Translations under genes and position numbers: made by a program
In this document: positions 46,847-54,818 of the stretch, piece by piece
How positions within the stretch are numbered: position 1 is the stretch's first letter
Layout: every line of letters starts with the position of its first letter
The notes under the pieces: model-generated
Seen by the model: only the letters and a program-made list of their open reading frames with translations
Told to the model about the DNA's origin: nothing
The model's database searches: none
Assembly: GCA_964568075.1 (NCBI GenBank)
Contig: CAZMOM010000001.1
Span: forward strand, 140,150-204,149
Reading direction: 5' to 3'
DNA length: 64,000 nt
Source: MnTg04 sp964568075
GTDB lineage: Bacteria > Pseudomonadota > Gammaproteobacteria > Steroidobacterales > MnTg04

Positions 46847-47092
46847 TGGCTTAGCCCTCCGGGAAACATTGTCTAATAATAATGTAGGCGAACTTCGACC
46901 TAAAGTTCGCAAAATTTCTTAAATTCGAATAACCGCCATCACCTCAGGGCGGACAGCCGGAGTTCTCGCGGCAACATCAGACGAATTTCCGCTTTCGGTC
47001 AGGAGCGAACACCTGACCGACGGTAGGCTTGCGCGCAAAATCACAGATTGCTACTGGGATACTAAGAGTATTCGCGCCCTGTCGTCACTCTA

Positions 47093-47509
47093 TTAGTCTT
47101 CGGTCGACTCGGCCTCTGCCACAGGTTGAAGCGCCTCAGTGTCATTGTCCTGCCCCGCCTCGACGCCCTGTTCTGAATCACCCGCCTGCTCCGGCTCAGC
47201 TTCCTGCCCCGCCTCATCGCTCTGCCCGCAGGTCCACCCCCATTCCTCGAACTGGGCGATTAGCTCCTGGACTTTCCGTTCACAATAACCTGACTCATTC
47301 ATGGCGCGCCAAAGCACCTGCAGTTCACCAGGTGCCTCGGTATCCTTGTAGTAATGCACCTCGCAAGGAACAGCCACACCCGTTTCGTAAAGTATTTCGA
47401 CCCGCCTTTGCAGATCCCCATAAGTGCACTGATAGTTCTGGGAGCCTTGTCCGAATGACAGGCTTGGTATCATTGCCGCTAACAACACGGCCAGGAATTT
47501 TGCGTTCAT
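47093..47509 (-). CDS. Small exported Cys-containing protein with acidic tail
   Basis: From the ATG at 47509 the protein has about 138 residues: a signal peptide (MNAKFLAVLLAAMIPSLSFGQ), a compact core with four cysteines (YQCTYG, VPCEVHY, GYCERKV, WTCGQ), probably two disulfides, and a long Glu/Gln/Ala-rich acidic tail of low complexity. The core resembles small periplasmic proteins of unknown function in gammaproteobacteria. Confidence 0.75.
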   Translation of the reverse strand: MNAKFLAVLLAAMIPSLSFGQGSQNYQCTYGDLQRRVEILYETGVAVPCEVHYYKDTEAPGELQVLWRAMNESGYCERKVQELIAQFEEWGWTCGQSDEAGQEAEPEQAGDSEQGVEAGQDNDTEALQPVAEAESTED

Positions 47510-47695
47510 ATCGGCACCTGAATCATGTAACAATAGTTCGCCGAGTATAACAAGGGGATGCGCTACCTGTATCCGGCCGAGGGTTTCTTTGGGCCGAAAG
47601 CAGACATTGGATTGAGTCTAGTTCAGGGGTGCTATGATGTCCGCTCTCGGCGAGAAGCCGACAAAGAAAAACCCTGTAATTACTCGCGTTGTCTA

Positions 47696-48355
47696 CTACT
47701 TCAGCTGCGTGGCGTCGATCGCTGCCGCGATCTGCCTGGCAAGCGTTTCGACACCCTTAATCGTCAAGCGTTTCTGCGGACCCTTGATCTCGACGATCAG
47801 ATCCGCGATGAGCCGGTGCGTCTTCGTATCTATCACCTGGGCTATGAGGTAGACAAATAAAAAGCTCGCTTTGTGCACCCGTCCGACGACGATCCAGTCG
47901 CTCGCCGCTTCGCGCCCCAGTTCGGCCGCAACATCGTGGTGATCGAAAAGATAACCAAACGCCTCGTCGGCAGCGTCCTGGGTAGCCGAATCGATAGCCA
48001 CAAGCTCGAAACCGTATTGAGTCTTCAGGATTTGCTGCAGCAGCGGGCCAATCGACGCGGTGCGCTCCAATTCCTCAGCCATCCCGGGGATGAGCGTTAG
48101 ATCGTGGAGTTCGAAATCGAGAACGGCGATCGCCGGCCTCGGAGCCGGCGCCGCGCCTGCGAACGACGCACCCGATTGGCCCACAACGAGGACCGCGAAA
48201 CCGAGTAAGATGCCGCGTAGCGTCGCGACACGACGATCCTGCCATGCCGCCAGAAGGCTATAAAACGGCGCCCTTTCACTAAGTTTGCGGCAGCGTGCGA
48301 CGAACGAAAGCTCATTTTGAATAAACCGCAAGGGATATGGCCTTTTGTCTGGCAC
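47696..48355 (-). CDS. DUF2380 domain exported protein
   Basis: A 219-residue protein has a hydrophobic export segment (about 47-68, after RRVATLRG), then a DUF2380-like domain: AIAVLDFELHDLTLI, the LLQQILKTQYGFELV region, SDWIVVGRVHKASFLFVYLIAQVIDTKTHRLIADLIVEIKG and VETLARQIAAAI. The fold is like TolB-N-type curli-assembly or penicillin-binding-activator modules. The 46 residues before the hydrophobic stretch are long for a signal peptide, so the true start may be internal. Function is unknown. Confidence 0.75.
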   Translation of the reverse strand: MPDKRPYPLRFIQNELSFVARCRKLSERAPFYSLLAAWQDRRVATLRGILLGFAVLVVGQSGASFAGAAPAPRPAIAVLDFELHDLTLIPGMAEELERTASIGPLLQQILKTQYGFELVAIDSATQDAADEAFGYLFDHHDVAAELGREAASDWIVVGRVHKASFLFVYLIAQVIDTKTHRLIADLIVEIKGPQKRLTIKGVETLARQIAAAIDATQLK

Positions 48356-48596
48356 CTTCAGGTTATTACACGAGAAAAATGTTACCTGTGCAGAGTAACA
48401 CTGTAAGCGAAATTCAATTGAATGTTGGTAAATAATCTTGAAATCGAATATCTGGGTCTGCCTCGACGTAATCGGCCACGTGATGGGATGGCGGGCGAAA
48501 CGGTCGTCAAGGTTTGCGGGTTTCTACCCCGGATGGTGTCTCTTTGACCCTGCCGCTATTCTATAATCTATTTTTTGTATTGGACGCGACGGTAAT

Positions 48597-49190
48597 TTGA
48601 ACAAACAAACTCATTGGCGTTACTGGTTAGTCGCAGTTGTCATTGCCGTCGGGTTGATTATCGCGTTCTGGCCACACGCACTGACAGACCCGTCGACGGA
48701 AGTTTCGATCGGCAATGGCGCTGCCGATAATGAAAGTGATGATTCTTCCATCGCCAGCGGTGCTACCGAACAGGAAAAAGGTGAAGACACCAATATCGAA
48801 ATTCCAACTGATCCCGGCGCAGCAGAAAATGGGGCGTTACTCAATCAACAGGCAATGAATGCATGGCATGCCGGCGAGATACGCGAGGCCATGGCATTAT
48901 TCGAGCAGGCAATCGAGGCGGCGCCCGACGACCCGGCCCCGCATTCGAATTATGGCCGGCTTTTGACCTTGATGGTGTCTTACCAACAGGCGCTGCCTTT
49001 GTTGGAGCGTGCACGGGATCTGCGTCCCGACGATGCACAGATGTGGCTGGACCTCGCCACGCTTTATGAGCGGGCGCAAATATTGGAAAAGTCCTGGGAG
49101 GCCCGCGCCAGGGCAGCGGAGCTAGTAGGCTCCGAGGCGATCACGCGTGACCGGCAGGGCCGTTTTGTCGTCCAGGGCAACACGCTGTGA
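48597..49190 (+). CDS. Membrane-anchored TPR protein
   Basis: Translation probably starts at TTG (48597). The 197-residue protein has one N-terminal membrane helix (YWLVAVVIAVGLIIAFW), an acidic low-complexity linker rich in Asp, Glu and Ser, and two to three tetratricopeptide repeats (LNQQAMNAWHAGEIREAMALFEQAIEAAPDDPAPHSNYGRLL, then QMWLDLATLYERA). It should be a periplasmic scaffold. No better start codon is seen nearby. Confidence 0.78.
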   Translation: MNKQTHWRYWLVAVVIAVGLIIAFWPHALTDPSTEVSIGNGAADNESDDSSIASGATEQEKGEDTNIEIPTDPGAAENGALLNQQAMNAWHAGEIREAMALFEQAIEAAPDDPAPHSNYGRLLTLMVSYQQALPLLERARDLRPDDAQMWLDLATLYERAQILEKSWEARARAAELVGSEAITRDRQGRFVVQGNTL

Positions 49191-49314
49191 GCCGGATTCG
49201 TGTTATGTAAAGCTCTGATTCGTGCCGTTGTGATGGCAGGGCAACAGCGGTATGGTCATCGGCACAAGAAAACGAAAAATCACAAATAACCAATACTCCA
49301 ACAGGAGAAGAGCG

Positions 49315-50562
49315 ATGTTTCAACGTATCAGCAAATTCTGCGGCCTGCTGGCCGTGCTTGTTTTATGGTCAGGCGTGCCGGCAAATGCCCAAACGATGCT
49401 CACCGGTCAGACGGAAGGCGGCGCCTACTACACCATTGCCGTACCGCCAACCTGGAACGGCGATCTCGTGATCTGGAATCACGGCTATTCTTTCAGTCCT
49501 GTTTCGCAGGGGGAGGCCGAACTCGGCCCGCTTGCAGCCTTGCAGCTTTCTGAGGGATACGCCGTGGCAGGGTCGAGCTATCGGCAAAACCAATGGGCTG
49601 TCTTTACGACAAAACAGGATTTAAAGGAACTCGTCGCTGTATTCAGAGATGAGTTTGGTAAACCGGACAGCATCATTGTCAGCGGAGGATCGCTGGGCGG
49701 CATAGTGACAGCCGATGCGCTGGAGCGCGCCGATATCGGAAACGTCGTCGGTGCATACCCTGTTTGCGGCGTGTTGGCGGGCAGCCGGGTTTGGAACGGC
49801 GCGTTTGACATCCGGCTGACCTACGACGCTGTTTGCGGCGATGTCGCGTCAATACCCGGTGGTGCGACCGGCTTGCCGGAAGGCGCGCCCCCACTTTCCG
49901 GGGACGACGTGGCCATCGCTACCCATGTTTGTATGGGCACATTGGCACCGCCGGCATTTCGAACCTCCGATCAACAAGAACGTATGGATCGGTTTCTTGC
50001 GGTAACGACGATTCCGGAGAACTTCATCGTCACCGACATGTTTTTTGCCACGAACGGCATTCAAAACCTTATTTTCGATCCGCGTAAGCTAGAAGGAGGT
50101 CAGGGCCTGGGCAACATCGGCGTGACATACAGTGACCCGGAAGTCGATGCATCGATTCAGCGAGTCAAGGCGACACGTGGTGCAGCCAAAAAACTGAAAA
50201 GAGATTTCACGCCCGAAGGCGACTTCAAAACGAATGGCATAAAGATCGTATCCATTCACACCGATAAGGACGGCCTGGTCATCGTCGAGAATGAAAAGGA
50301 ATACCAGGACGTGGTGGACGCGGACAGTCTGACCGTCGGGATCATCGTCGAGGATATACCGACACATTGCGGATTCTCTGAAGCGGAAACGGTGGCAGGC
50401 TGGAAGGCCTTGACAGGCTGGCTAGCTGGTGCGCCGCAGCCGAGTGCGGCAGACCTGCAGGGCACTTGCCTGTTCCTTGAAGGCATCGGCGTTCCGGGAC
50501 CCTGCCGTATCGATCCTGCATTCGTGTTAGAAGACATGGACGGTCGGGTGGCCCCCCGGTAA
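49315..50562 (+). CDS. Secreted alpha/beta hydrolase
   Basis: The ATG at 49315 has an AGGAG site and begins a signal peptide (LLAVLVLWSGVPANAQ). The roughly 415-residue protein has the GGSLGG nucleophile elbow (Ser near 130), an oxyanion region near WNHGYSF, an acid residue probably in the VSIHTDKDGLV segment, and a candidate catalytic His in PTHCGF. It is probably an esterase or peptidase of alpha/beta-hydrolase fold. Several Cys may form disulfides in the lid. Substrate is unknown. Confidence 0.83.
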   Translation: MFQRISKFCGLLAVLVLWSGVPANAQTMLTGQTEGGAYYTIAVPPTWNGDLVIWNHGYSFSPVSQGEAELGPLAALQLSEGYAVAGSSYRQNQWAVFTTKQDLKELVAVFRDEFGKPDSIIVSGGSLGGIVTADALERADIGNVVGAYPVCGVLAGSRVWNGAFDIRLTYDAVCGDVASIPGGATGLPEGAPPLSGDDVAIATHVCMGTLAPPAFRTSDQQERMDRFLAVTTIPENFIVTDMFFATNGIQNLIFDPRKLEGGQGLGNIGVTYSDPEVDASIQRVKATRGAAKKLKRDFTPEGDFKTNGIKIVSIHTDKDGLVIVENEKEYQDVVDADSLTVGIIVEDIPTHCGFSEAETVAGWKALTGWLAGAPQPSAADLQGTCLFLEGIGVPGPCRIDPAFVLEDMDGRVAPR

Positions 50563-51040
50563 ATATCCCGAGACAATAACGACGGCCGAGGCCAGCGTAC
50601 CGCCATCGAAAGCGCAAAAAAAACCCACGCGCGGGGCTATGCAATACAAAGGGGTCACTTCAGACGAAGTGGCCTCTTTCTGTTTGGATCGAATGTGCCA
50701 GTGCTGCCGGAAGGATCAAAAACTCGATCGCACTGAATCAATAATCTGCCAGACGATGGACCGATACGACAAGGGATCGCGCGAAAGCCTGACAACTTGC
50801 ACCGGCGGTAACCCTAAAGCGCATCGAGGCCACAGCAGGCAGCCCACCTGCCCACCGAGACTCCCTATAATCGCGTTCAGCACGTTTCTCGAACCGGACA
50901 ATCGACAAGACGCCTGGCCTGGCAACGGAGTCGCATTGTCTGTGGGTCGCGTATAGGTACATGTACGTACTACTGAAATATAAGGCAAATCCTGTTGGTC
51001 TATATCCATGGGTTGTATAGTTTTGGCACATGGAGCCGCA
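50563..51040. other. Intergenic region, no gene recognised
   Basis: These 478 bases hold the terminator of the hydrolase gene (listed separately) and the leader of the thioredoxin-like gene. Open frames here have no recognisable product. A GTACATGTAC palindrome at 50957-50966 is the only other symmetrical element noticed. Confidence 0.5.
50651..50680 (+). terminator. Rho-independent terminator after the hydrolase gene
   Basis: An 11-bp stem (GGGGTCACTTC with GAAGTGGCCTC, containing two G-U pairs in RNA) with an AGAC loop is followed by TTTCTGTTT. It lies 89 bases after the hydrolase stop codon. Confidence 0.75.
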
Positions 51041-51574
51041 ATGAAAGTTGGCCGAGTTGGATTGATCGTTATAGCCGTAATTCTCGGCGGACTGATCTCA
51101 GCCACGTCAGGTGCGGCTGCGGGTGTCGGAGATCTGGCGCCTGTATTTCAGATGGAAACCACGGATGGGGGAATATTTCGCTTGTCGGACTATCGTGGCA
51201 GGAAGCCGGTGTATCTGGTTTTTTGGAACACCTGGTGTTCCTACTGCATCGAGAAAGTGGCCAGGTTAATCAAGCTACAGGAGCAACTGGGCAACAGGAT
51301 CGAGATTATTGCCATCAACACGGGTCGAGAGGATTCCAAGGATACGATTAAACAATTCCGAGAACGCTATTCAGTCAATTACAGACTCGCATTAGATCGG
51401 GGTGAGAATGTCACCGACCGGTACGGCGTCGGGGGCGTTCCCACCGAGTTCATCGTGGATGTCAACGGTGTGATTCGTTACCGGGATGGCGTGCCAAAAC
51501 ATCTGGCGGCACACATACCGGATTGGTTTTTACCCTACACGGGCAGCCCGGCCCCGGGTACCTGTAGCAAATGA
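51041..51574 (+). CDS. TlpA/ResA-like thioredoxin-fold protein
   Basis: The start at 51041 (MKVGRVGLIVIAVILGG) gives about 177 residues with a signal anchor, then a thioredoxin fold with WNTWCSYCIEKVARLI (redox CxxC) and cis-Pro segment GVGGVPTEFIVD. TlpA-like proteins reduce periplasmic disulfides or help cytochrome and copper-protein maturation. It overlaps the next gene by 4 bases, tying it to the oxidoreductase pair that follows. Confidence 0.9.
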   Translation: MKVGRVGLIVIAVILGGLISATSGAAAGVGDLAPVFQMETTDGGIFRLSDYRGRKPVYLVFWNTWCSYCIEKVARLIKLQEQLGNRIEIIAINTGREDSKDTIKQFRERYSVNYRLALDRGENVTDRYGVGGVPTEFIVDVNGVIRYRDGVPKHLAAHIPDWFLPYTGSPAPGTCSK

Positions 51575-52191
51575 AGCGACGACCTTTCGATACGACGATT
51601 CCGAAATCGGCAAAAAATGACGAGCCGGCATTCCGCGGGCTGGACAGGCGTCAATTTCTAATCGGCAGCAGCGCCGTGGTTGCAACGTCGGTCGCCCTGG
51701 CTGCGTTGCCGCTCAAGATGCGTGCTGCGATTGTCTCGGAAACTTCTGTCACGACCTTTGCGCCACGACAGAAAAATCTTCTCGCCGCATTGCATGAGCA
51801 CTTGTTTCCACCGGATTCCAACTCTCCCGGTGCAGCGGATATCAACTCCGTAGCATATTTGGAAAACGCTCTTCGAGAACCGCGATTGGATGCGGACGTA
51901 CGTAACTTTGTCATCAATGGACTCCGGTGGCTGGGGGAAGCGGCCGAAGATATGCACGACCTGCCGTTTATCGCGTTGGATGACGCTCAAAAGGAAACGT
52001 TTCTGCGTTACCTGGCAGATAAGACGCGATGGGGCGAGAACTGGTTGTCAACGCAGCTCCGGTTCATTCTCGAGGCGCTCCTGGCGGATCCAATTTATGG
52101 CGGTAACCCTGGCGGCATCGGTTGGCAATGGCTGGAGCATCAACCCGGCTTTCCGAGACCGCCGGCAAACAAGGTGTTTGGCAAGCTATGA
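51571..52191 (+). CDS. Tat-exported gluconate 2-dehydrogenase subunit 3-like protein
   Basis: A 206-residue protein has a twin-arginine signal (DRRQFLIGSSAVVATSVALAAL) and a gluconate 2-dehydrogenase subunit 3 domain (NLLAALHEHLFPPDS, LENALREPRLDADVRNFVINGLRWL, then PIYGGNPGGIGWQWLEHQPGFPRP). This small subunit partners with a GMC flavoprotein and carries the Tat signal for the pair. Its stop overlaps the GMC start (ATGA). Confidence 0.92.
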   Translation: MKRRPFDTTIPKSAKNDEPAFRGLDRRQFLIGSSAVVATSVALAALPLKMRAAIVSETSVTTFAPRQKNLLAALHEHLFPPDSNSPGAADINSVAYLENALREPRLDADVRNFVINGLRWLGEAAEDMHDLPFIALDDAQKETFLRYLADKTRWGENWLSTQLRFILEALLADPIYGGNPGGIGWQWLEHQPGFPRPPANKVFGKL

Positions 52192-53963
52192 ATTTGGATT
52201 TCGATGTTTGTGTCATCGGTAGCGGCGCTGGTGGGGGTCCCGTGGCATTGACGCTCGCCGAGGCGGGCTATTCAGTCGTCGTGCTCGAAAAGGGCCCGTC
52301 GTTCACCGAGAAGGACTTCTTTAAGGATGAACTGGCCTGCTGCAGACGAAGCACCTATACCCCCAACCTGCAGGATGAGTTCCACGTAATTGAAGACCGA
52401 AATTCCGACGGCCGTTGGGTTGGCAAGCCTACTTATGACACCAGGCGGGATTTCTGGAATGGCAATTGTGTAGGCGGCTCGTCAAATTTTATGAGCGGCT
52501 TTTTTCACCGTCTGAAGCCAAAGGATTTCCGGCTCCTGTCCGAGTTCGGTCCGATCGAGGGCGCCAATGTCTCTGACTGGCCCCTCACCTACGATGACCT
52601 GGAACCTTATTATACGAAAGTTGAAAACGTGGTTGGCGTCTCGGGACGAGTCGTGGACCATCCAAACCAGGAACCGCGATCGAATCGCGACTTCCCGCTG
52701 CCGCCTACGTTGGAGCATCCCATCGCGAATTGGTTTGATGACGCGTGCAGACAGCAGGGCCTGCATGCAGTCCCCGTGCCCCGCGCGATTCTATCCCGGC
52801 CCAAAGGCAAACGGCGGGGCTGCGAGTATTCAGGTTACTGCGGTAGTTATGGCTGCTCCACCGGTGCCAAAGGAAGCTCGCGAGCTGCGCTGCTTGACCG
52901 CGCGGTCGCTACGGGACGGTGTGAAATTCGACCGAATGCCCAGGTCTATCGTCTGGACAGCGACCAGACCGGCCGACTGACCGTGGCCAGGTATTATGAT
53001 CATGCCGGCCGGAAACAGTCTGTAGACGCGAAAATCTTCGTTGTCGCGTGCCAGGCGATTGAAACGGCGCGGTTATTACTGCTGTCTCCAGGACCCAAGC
53101 ACCCGGTGGGTTTGGCGAACAATAGCGGACAGGTTGGCAAAAATCTGCTGTTCTCAGCTGGGGGATCGGGCACTGGTGAGATTCATTACGACGACCTTGA
53201 CAGCGTCAATGCGTCGAAACTGAAGACTCGCGGACCTTTCGTAAACCGGGCGCTGCAGGACTGGTACTTTATTGACGATGAAGATTTAGGCTACGTCAAG
53301 GGCGGCACCATCGAGTTCCTGTTTCGTCACCCCAATCCCATCGGCCGCGCCAACTCTCAGAAATGGAACGATGGCGCTTTGCTTTGGGGGATGCCCTTGA
53401 AACGAAAGATCAAGTCCTATTTTACCGAGGCGCGTTACCTGCGATTCGAAACCTTCTGTGACTGGTTGCCAACTGACAATTGCTTTGTATCGCTGGATAG
53501 AAATCTGCAGGATAAATGGGATTCGCCGGTGGCCCGTGTGCGCATTGGTTATCACCGCCACGATCTGAAGATTGGCAGGTTTCTCGCTCGTCGGGGCGAG
53601 GCGATGCTAAAGACGATGAATGCGAAAAACGTACGCTGGGGTGTCAGTGGTGCGCCGCCGGCCAACCTGGTGGCGGGGGGGTGTCGCTTTGGCCGGGATC
53701 CATCGCGCTCCGTACTGGACCCGGATTGCCGCGCACATGATGTTCAGAACCTCTTTGTAACCGACGGCAGCTTCATGCCCACCGGTGGTAGCGTGCCCTA
53801 CACCTGGACAATCTATGCGAACGCGTTCCGGGTCGCTGACAAAATCGTCGCTGACCTGGGCGGTCCGTATATGTCCCGGCAAAACCCGGCCAAGACAGCG
53901 GCAATAGAGACTCTTTCAGATCTCGATCAGAGCGCAGCGGAAGTGCCAATCGTTCACCGGTGA
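52188..53963 (+). CDS. GMC-family FAD oxidoreductase
   Basis: From the ATG at 52188 the protein has 591 residues. It starts with the FAD-binding VCVIGSGAGGGPVALTLAEAGYSVVVLEKG, has a GGSSNFMSG segment (GMC signature equivalent), and ends with NLFVTDGSFMPTGGSVPYTWTIYANAFRVAD. Gluconate or sorbitol dehydrogenase-like enzymes of this kind oxidise sugars, polyols or steroids with the subunit 3 protein. The cytochrome c subunit common in such complexes is absent here, so electrons may go to the thioredoxin-like partner, to quinone or to an unlinked cytochrome. Confidence 0.92.
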   Translation: MNLDFDVCVIGSGAGGGPVALTLAEAGYSVVVLEKGPSFTEKDFFKDELACCRRSTYTPNLQDEFHVIEDRNSDGRWVGKPTYDTRRDFWNGNCVGGSSNFMSGFFHRLKPKDFRLLSEFGPIEGANVSDWPLTYDDLEPYYTKVENVVGVSGRVVDHPNQEPRSNRDFPLPPTLEHPIANWFDDACRQQGLHAVPVPRAILSRPKGKRRGCEYSGYCGSYGCSTGAKGSSRAALLDRAVATGRCEIRPNAQVYRLDSDQTGRLTVARYYDHAGRKQSVDAKIFVVACQAIETARLLLLSPGPKHPVGLANNSGQVGKNLLFSAGGSGTGEIHYDDLDSVNASKLKTRGPFVNRALQDWYFIDDEDLGYVKGGTIEFLFRHPNPIGRANSQKWNDGALLWGMPLKRKIKSYFTEARYLRFETFCDWLPTDNCFVSLDRNLQDKWDSPVARVRIGYHRHDLKIGRFLARRGEAMLKTMNAKNVRWGVSGAPPANLVAGGCRFGRDPSRSVLDPDCRAHDVQNLFVTDGSFMPTGGSVPYTWTIYANAFRVADKIVADLGGPYMSRQNPAKTAAIETLSDLDQSAAEVPIVHR

Positions 53964-54113
53964 AACCTAGAAAATGGTACCGGGGTTAAGTTTCTTACGT
54001 CCAAAAGTTTAACGTCTTAACATCGGCAGCGTAATCCCATTGTTGCCCGAACCCAGTCAATCAAGCGCCGCTACAGGTGCTCTAATCGGGTGCCTGGGGC
54101 GTGAAATTTCCTC

Positions 54114-54150
54114 TTGACAAATTAATAACATTGCATACTGTATACAGTAT
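54114..54150 (+). promoter_or_regulatory. Promoter and operator of the GntR gene
   Basis: A perfect -35 TTGACA (54114-54119) is followed 16 bases later by TACTGT (54136-54141). A perfect 16-bp palindrome ATACTGTATACAGTAT (54135-54150) covers that -10 and runs into the start codon at 54149. The layout predicts self-repression by the GntR protein and a transcript starting at or next to the ATG. Confidence 0.75.
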
Positions 54151-54808
54151 GGCGGATATTTTGAAAATCGACCCCCGCCCCAATATCAGCGGTGAGCTGG
54201 CGAACCACTTGCGCGATATGATTTTCGACGGCGGCCTGGCAGCCGGCACACGAATCAATGAGGTTCACCTGGCGACCCGGCTGGGGGTCAGCCGCACGCC
54301 TTTGCGCGAGGCCCTGGCAATGCTGGTGGCGGAAGAGGCGCTGGACAGCGTTCCGCGGCGCGGCTTCTTCGTGCGCAAACTCAGTCGTGCGGAGTTCGAG
54401 GATATTTATCAGCTCCGGGCACTCCTGGATGTCGGGGCGCTCAGGCTCTCGGGCATCCCGACCCCCGAGGGTTTCGAAAAGCTGGAACGCCTAAACCAAA
54501 AGATACGCGCGACCAGGAATCACAGCGTACGGGCCTCGCTCGACGACGAGTGGCACCTTGAGTTGATCTCCAATTGTCAAAATCAGATCCTGCTGGACCT
54601 CATCAAGCTTTGTATGCGGCGGTTCCGACGCTATGGGCTGGCTTTCCTGCGCGATCAAAAACTGGTCGAGACGTTCAATGTAGAACATCAGGAGATTTTG
54701 CGGGTGCTTCGGCGCGGCGATATGGAGGCCGCCTGCGAATGGCTGCGAAAGAATTTAACGAGCGACCAAAGTCCCATCCTGCAGTGGTTGAAGACGCGGA
54801 ATCAATGA
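54149..54808 (+). CDS. GntR-family (FadR/FCD) transcriptional regulator
   Basis: The 219-residue protein has an N-terminal winged helix (GELANHLRDMIFDGGLAAGTRINEVHLATRLGVSRTPLREALAMLVAEEAL) and a C-terminal all-helical FCD ligand domain with the metal-binding His residues expected (DEWHLELI, VEHQEIL). It likely controls the flanking GMC cluster and serine hydrolase. The start at 54149 fits the helix; an upstream GTG at 54101 would place the promoter inside the gene. No ribosome binding site precedes the ATG. Confidence 0.9.
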   Translation: MADILKIDPRPNISGELANHLRDMIFDGGLAAGTRINEVHLATRLGVSRTPLREALAMLVAEEALDSVPRRGFFVRKLSRAEFEDIYQLRALLDVGALRLSGIPTPEGFEKLERLNQKIRATRNHSVRASLDDEWHLELISNCQNQILLDLIKLCMRRFRRYGLAFLRDQKLVETFNVEHQEILRVLRRGDMEAACEWLRKNLTSDQSPILQWLKTRNQ

Positions 54809-54818
54809 GGAAACATCG

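Noticed and set aside
50957..50966. GTACATGTAC palindrome as a GntR operator
   Set aside because: It does not match the ATACTGTATACAGTAT palindrome at the GntR gene, and a 10-bp palindrome can occur by chance.
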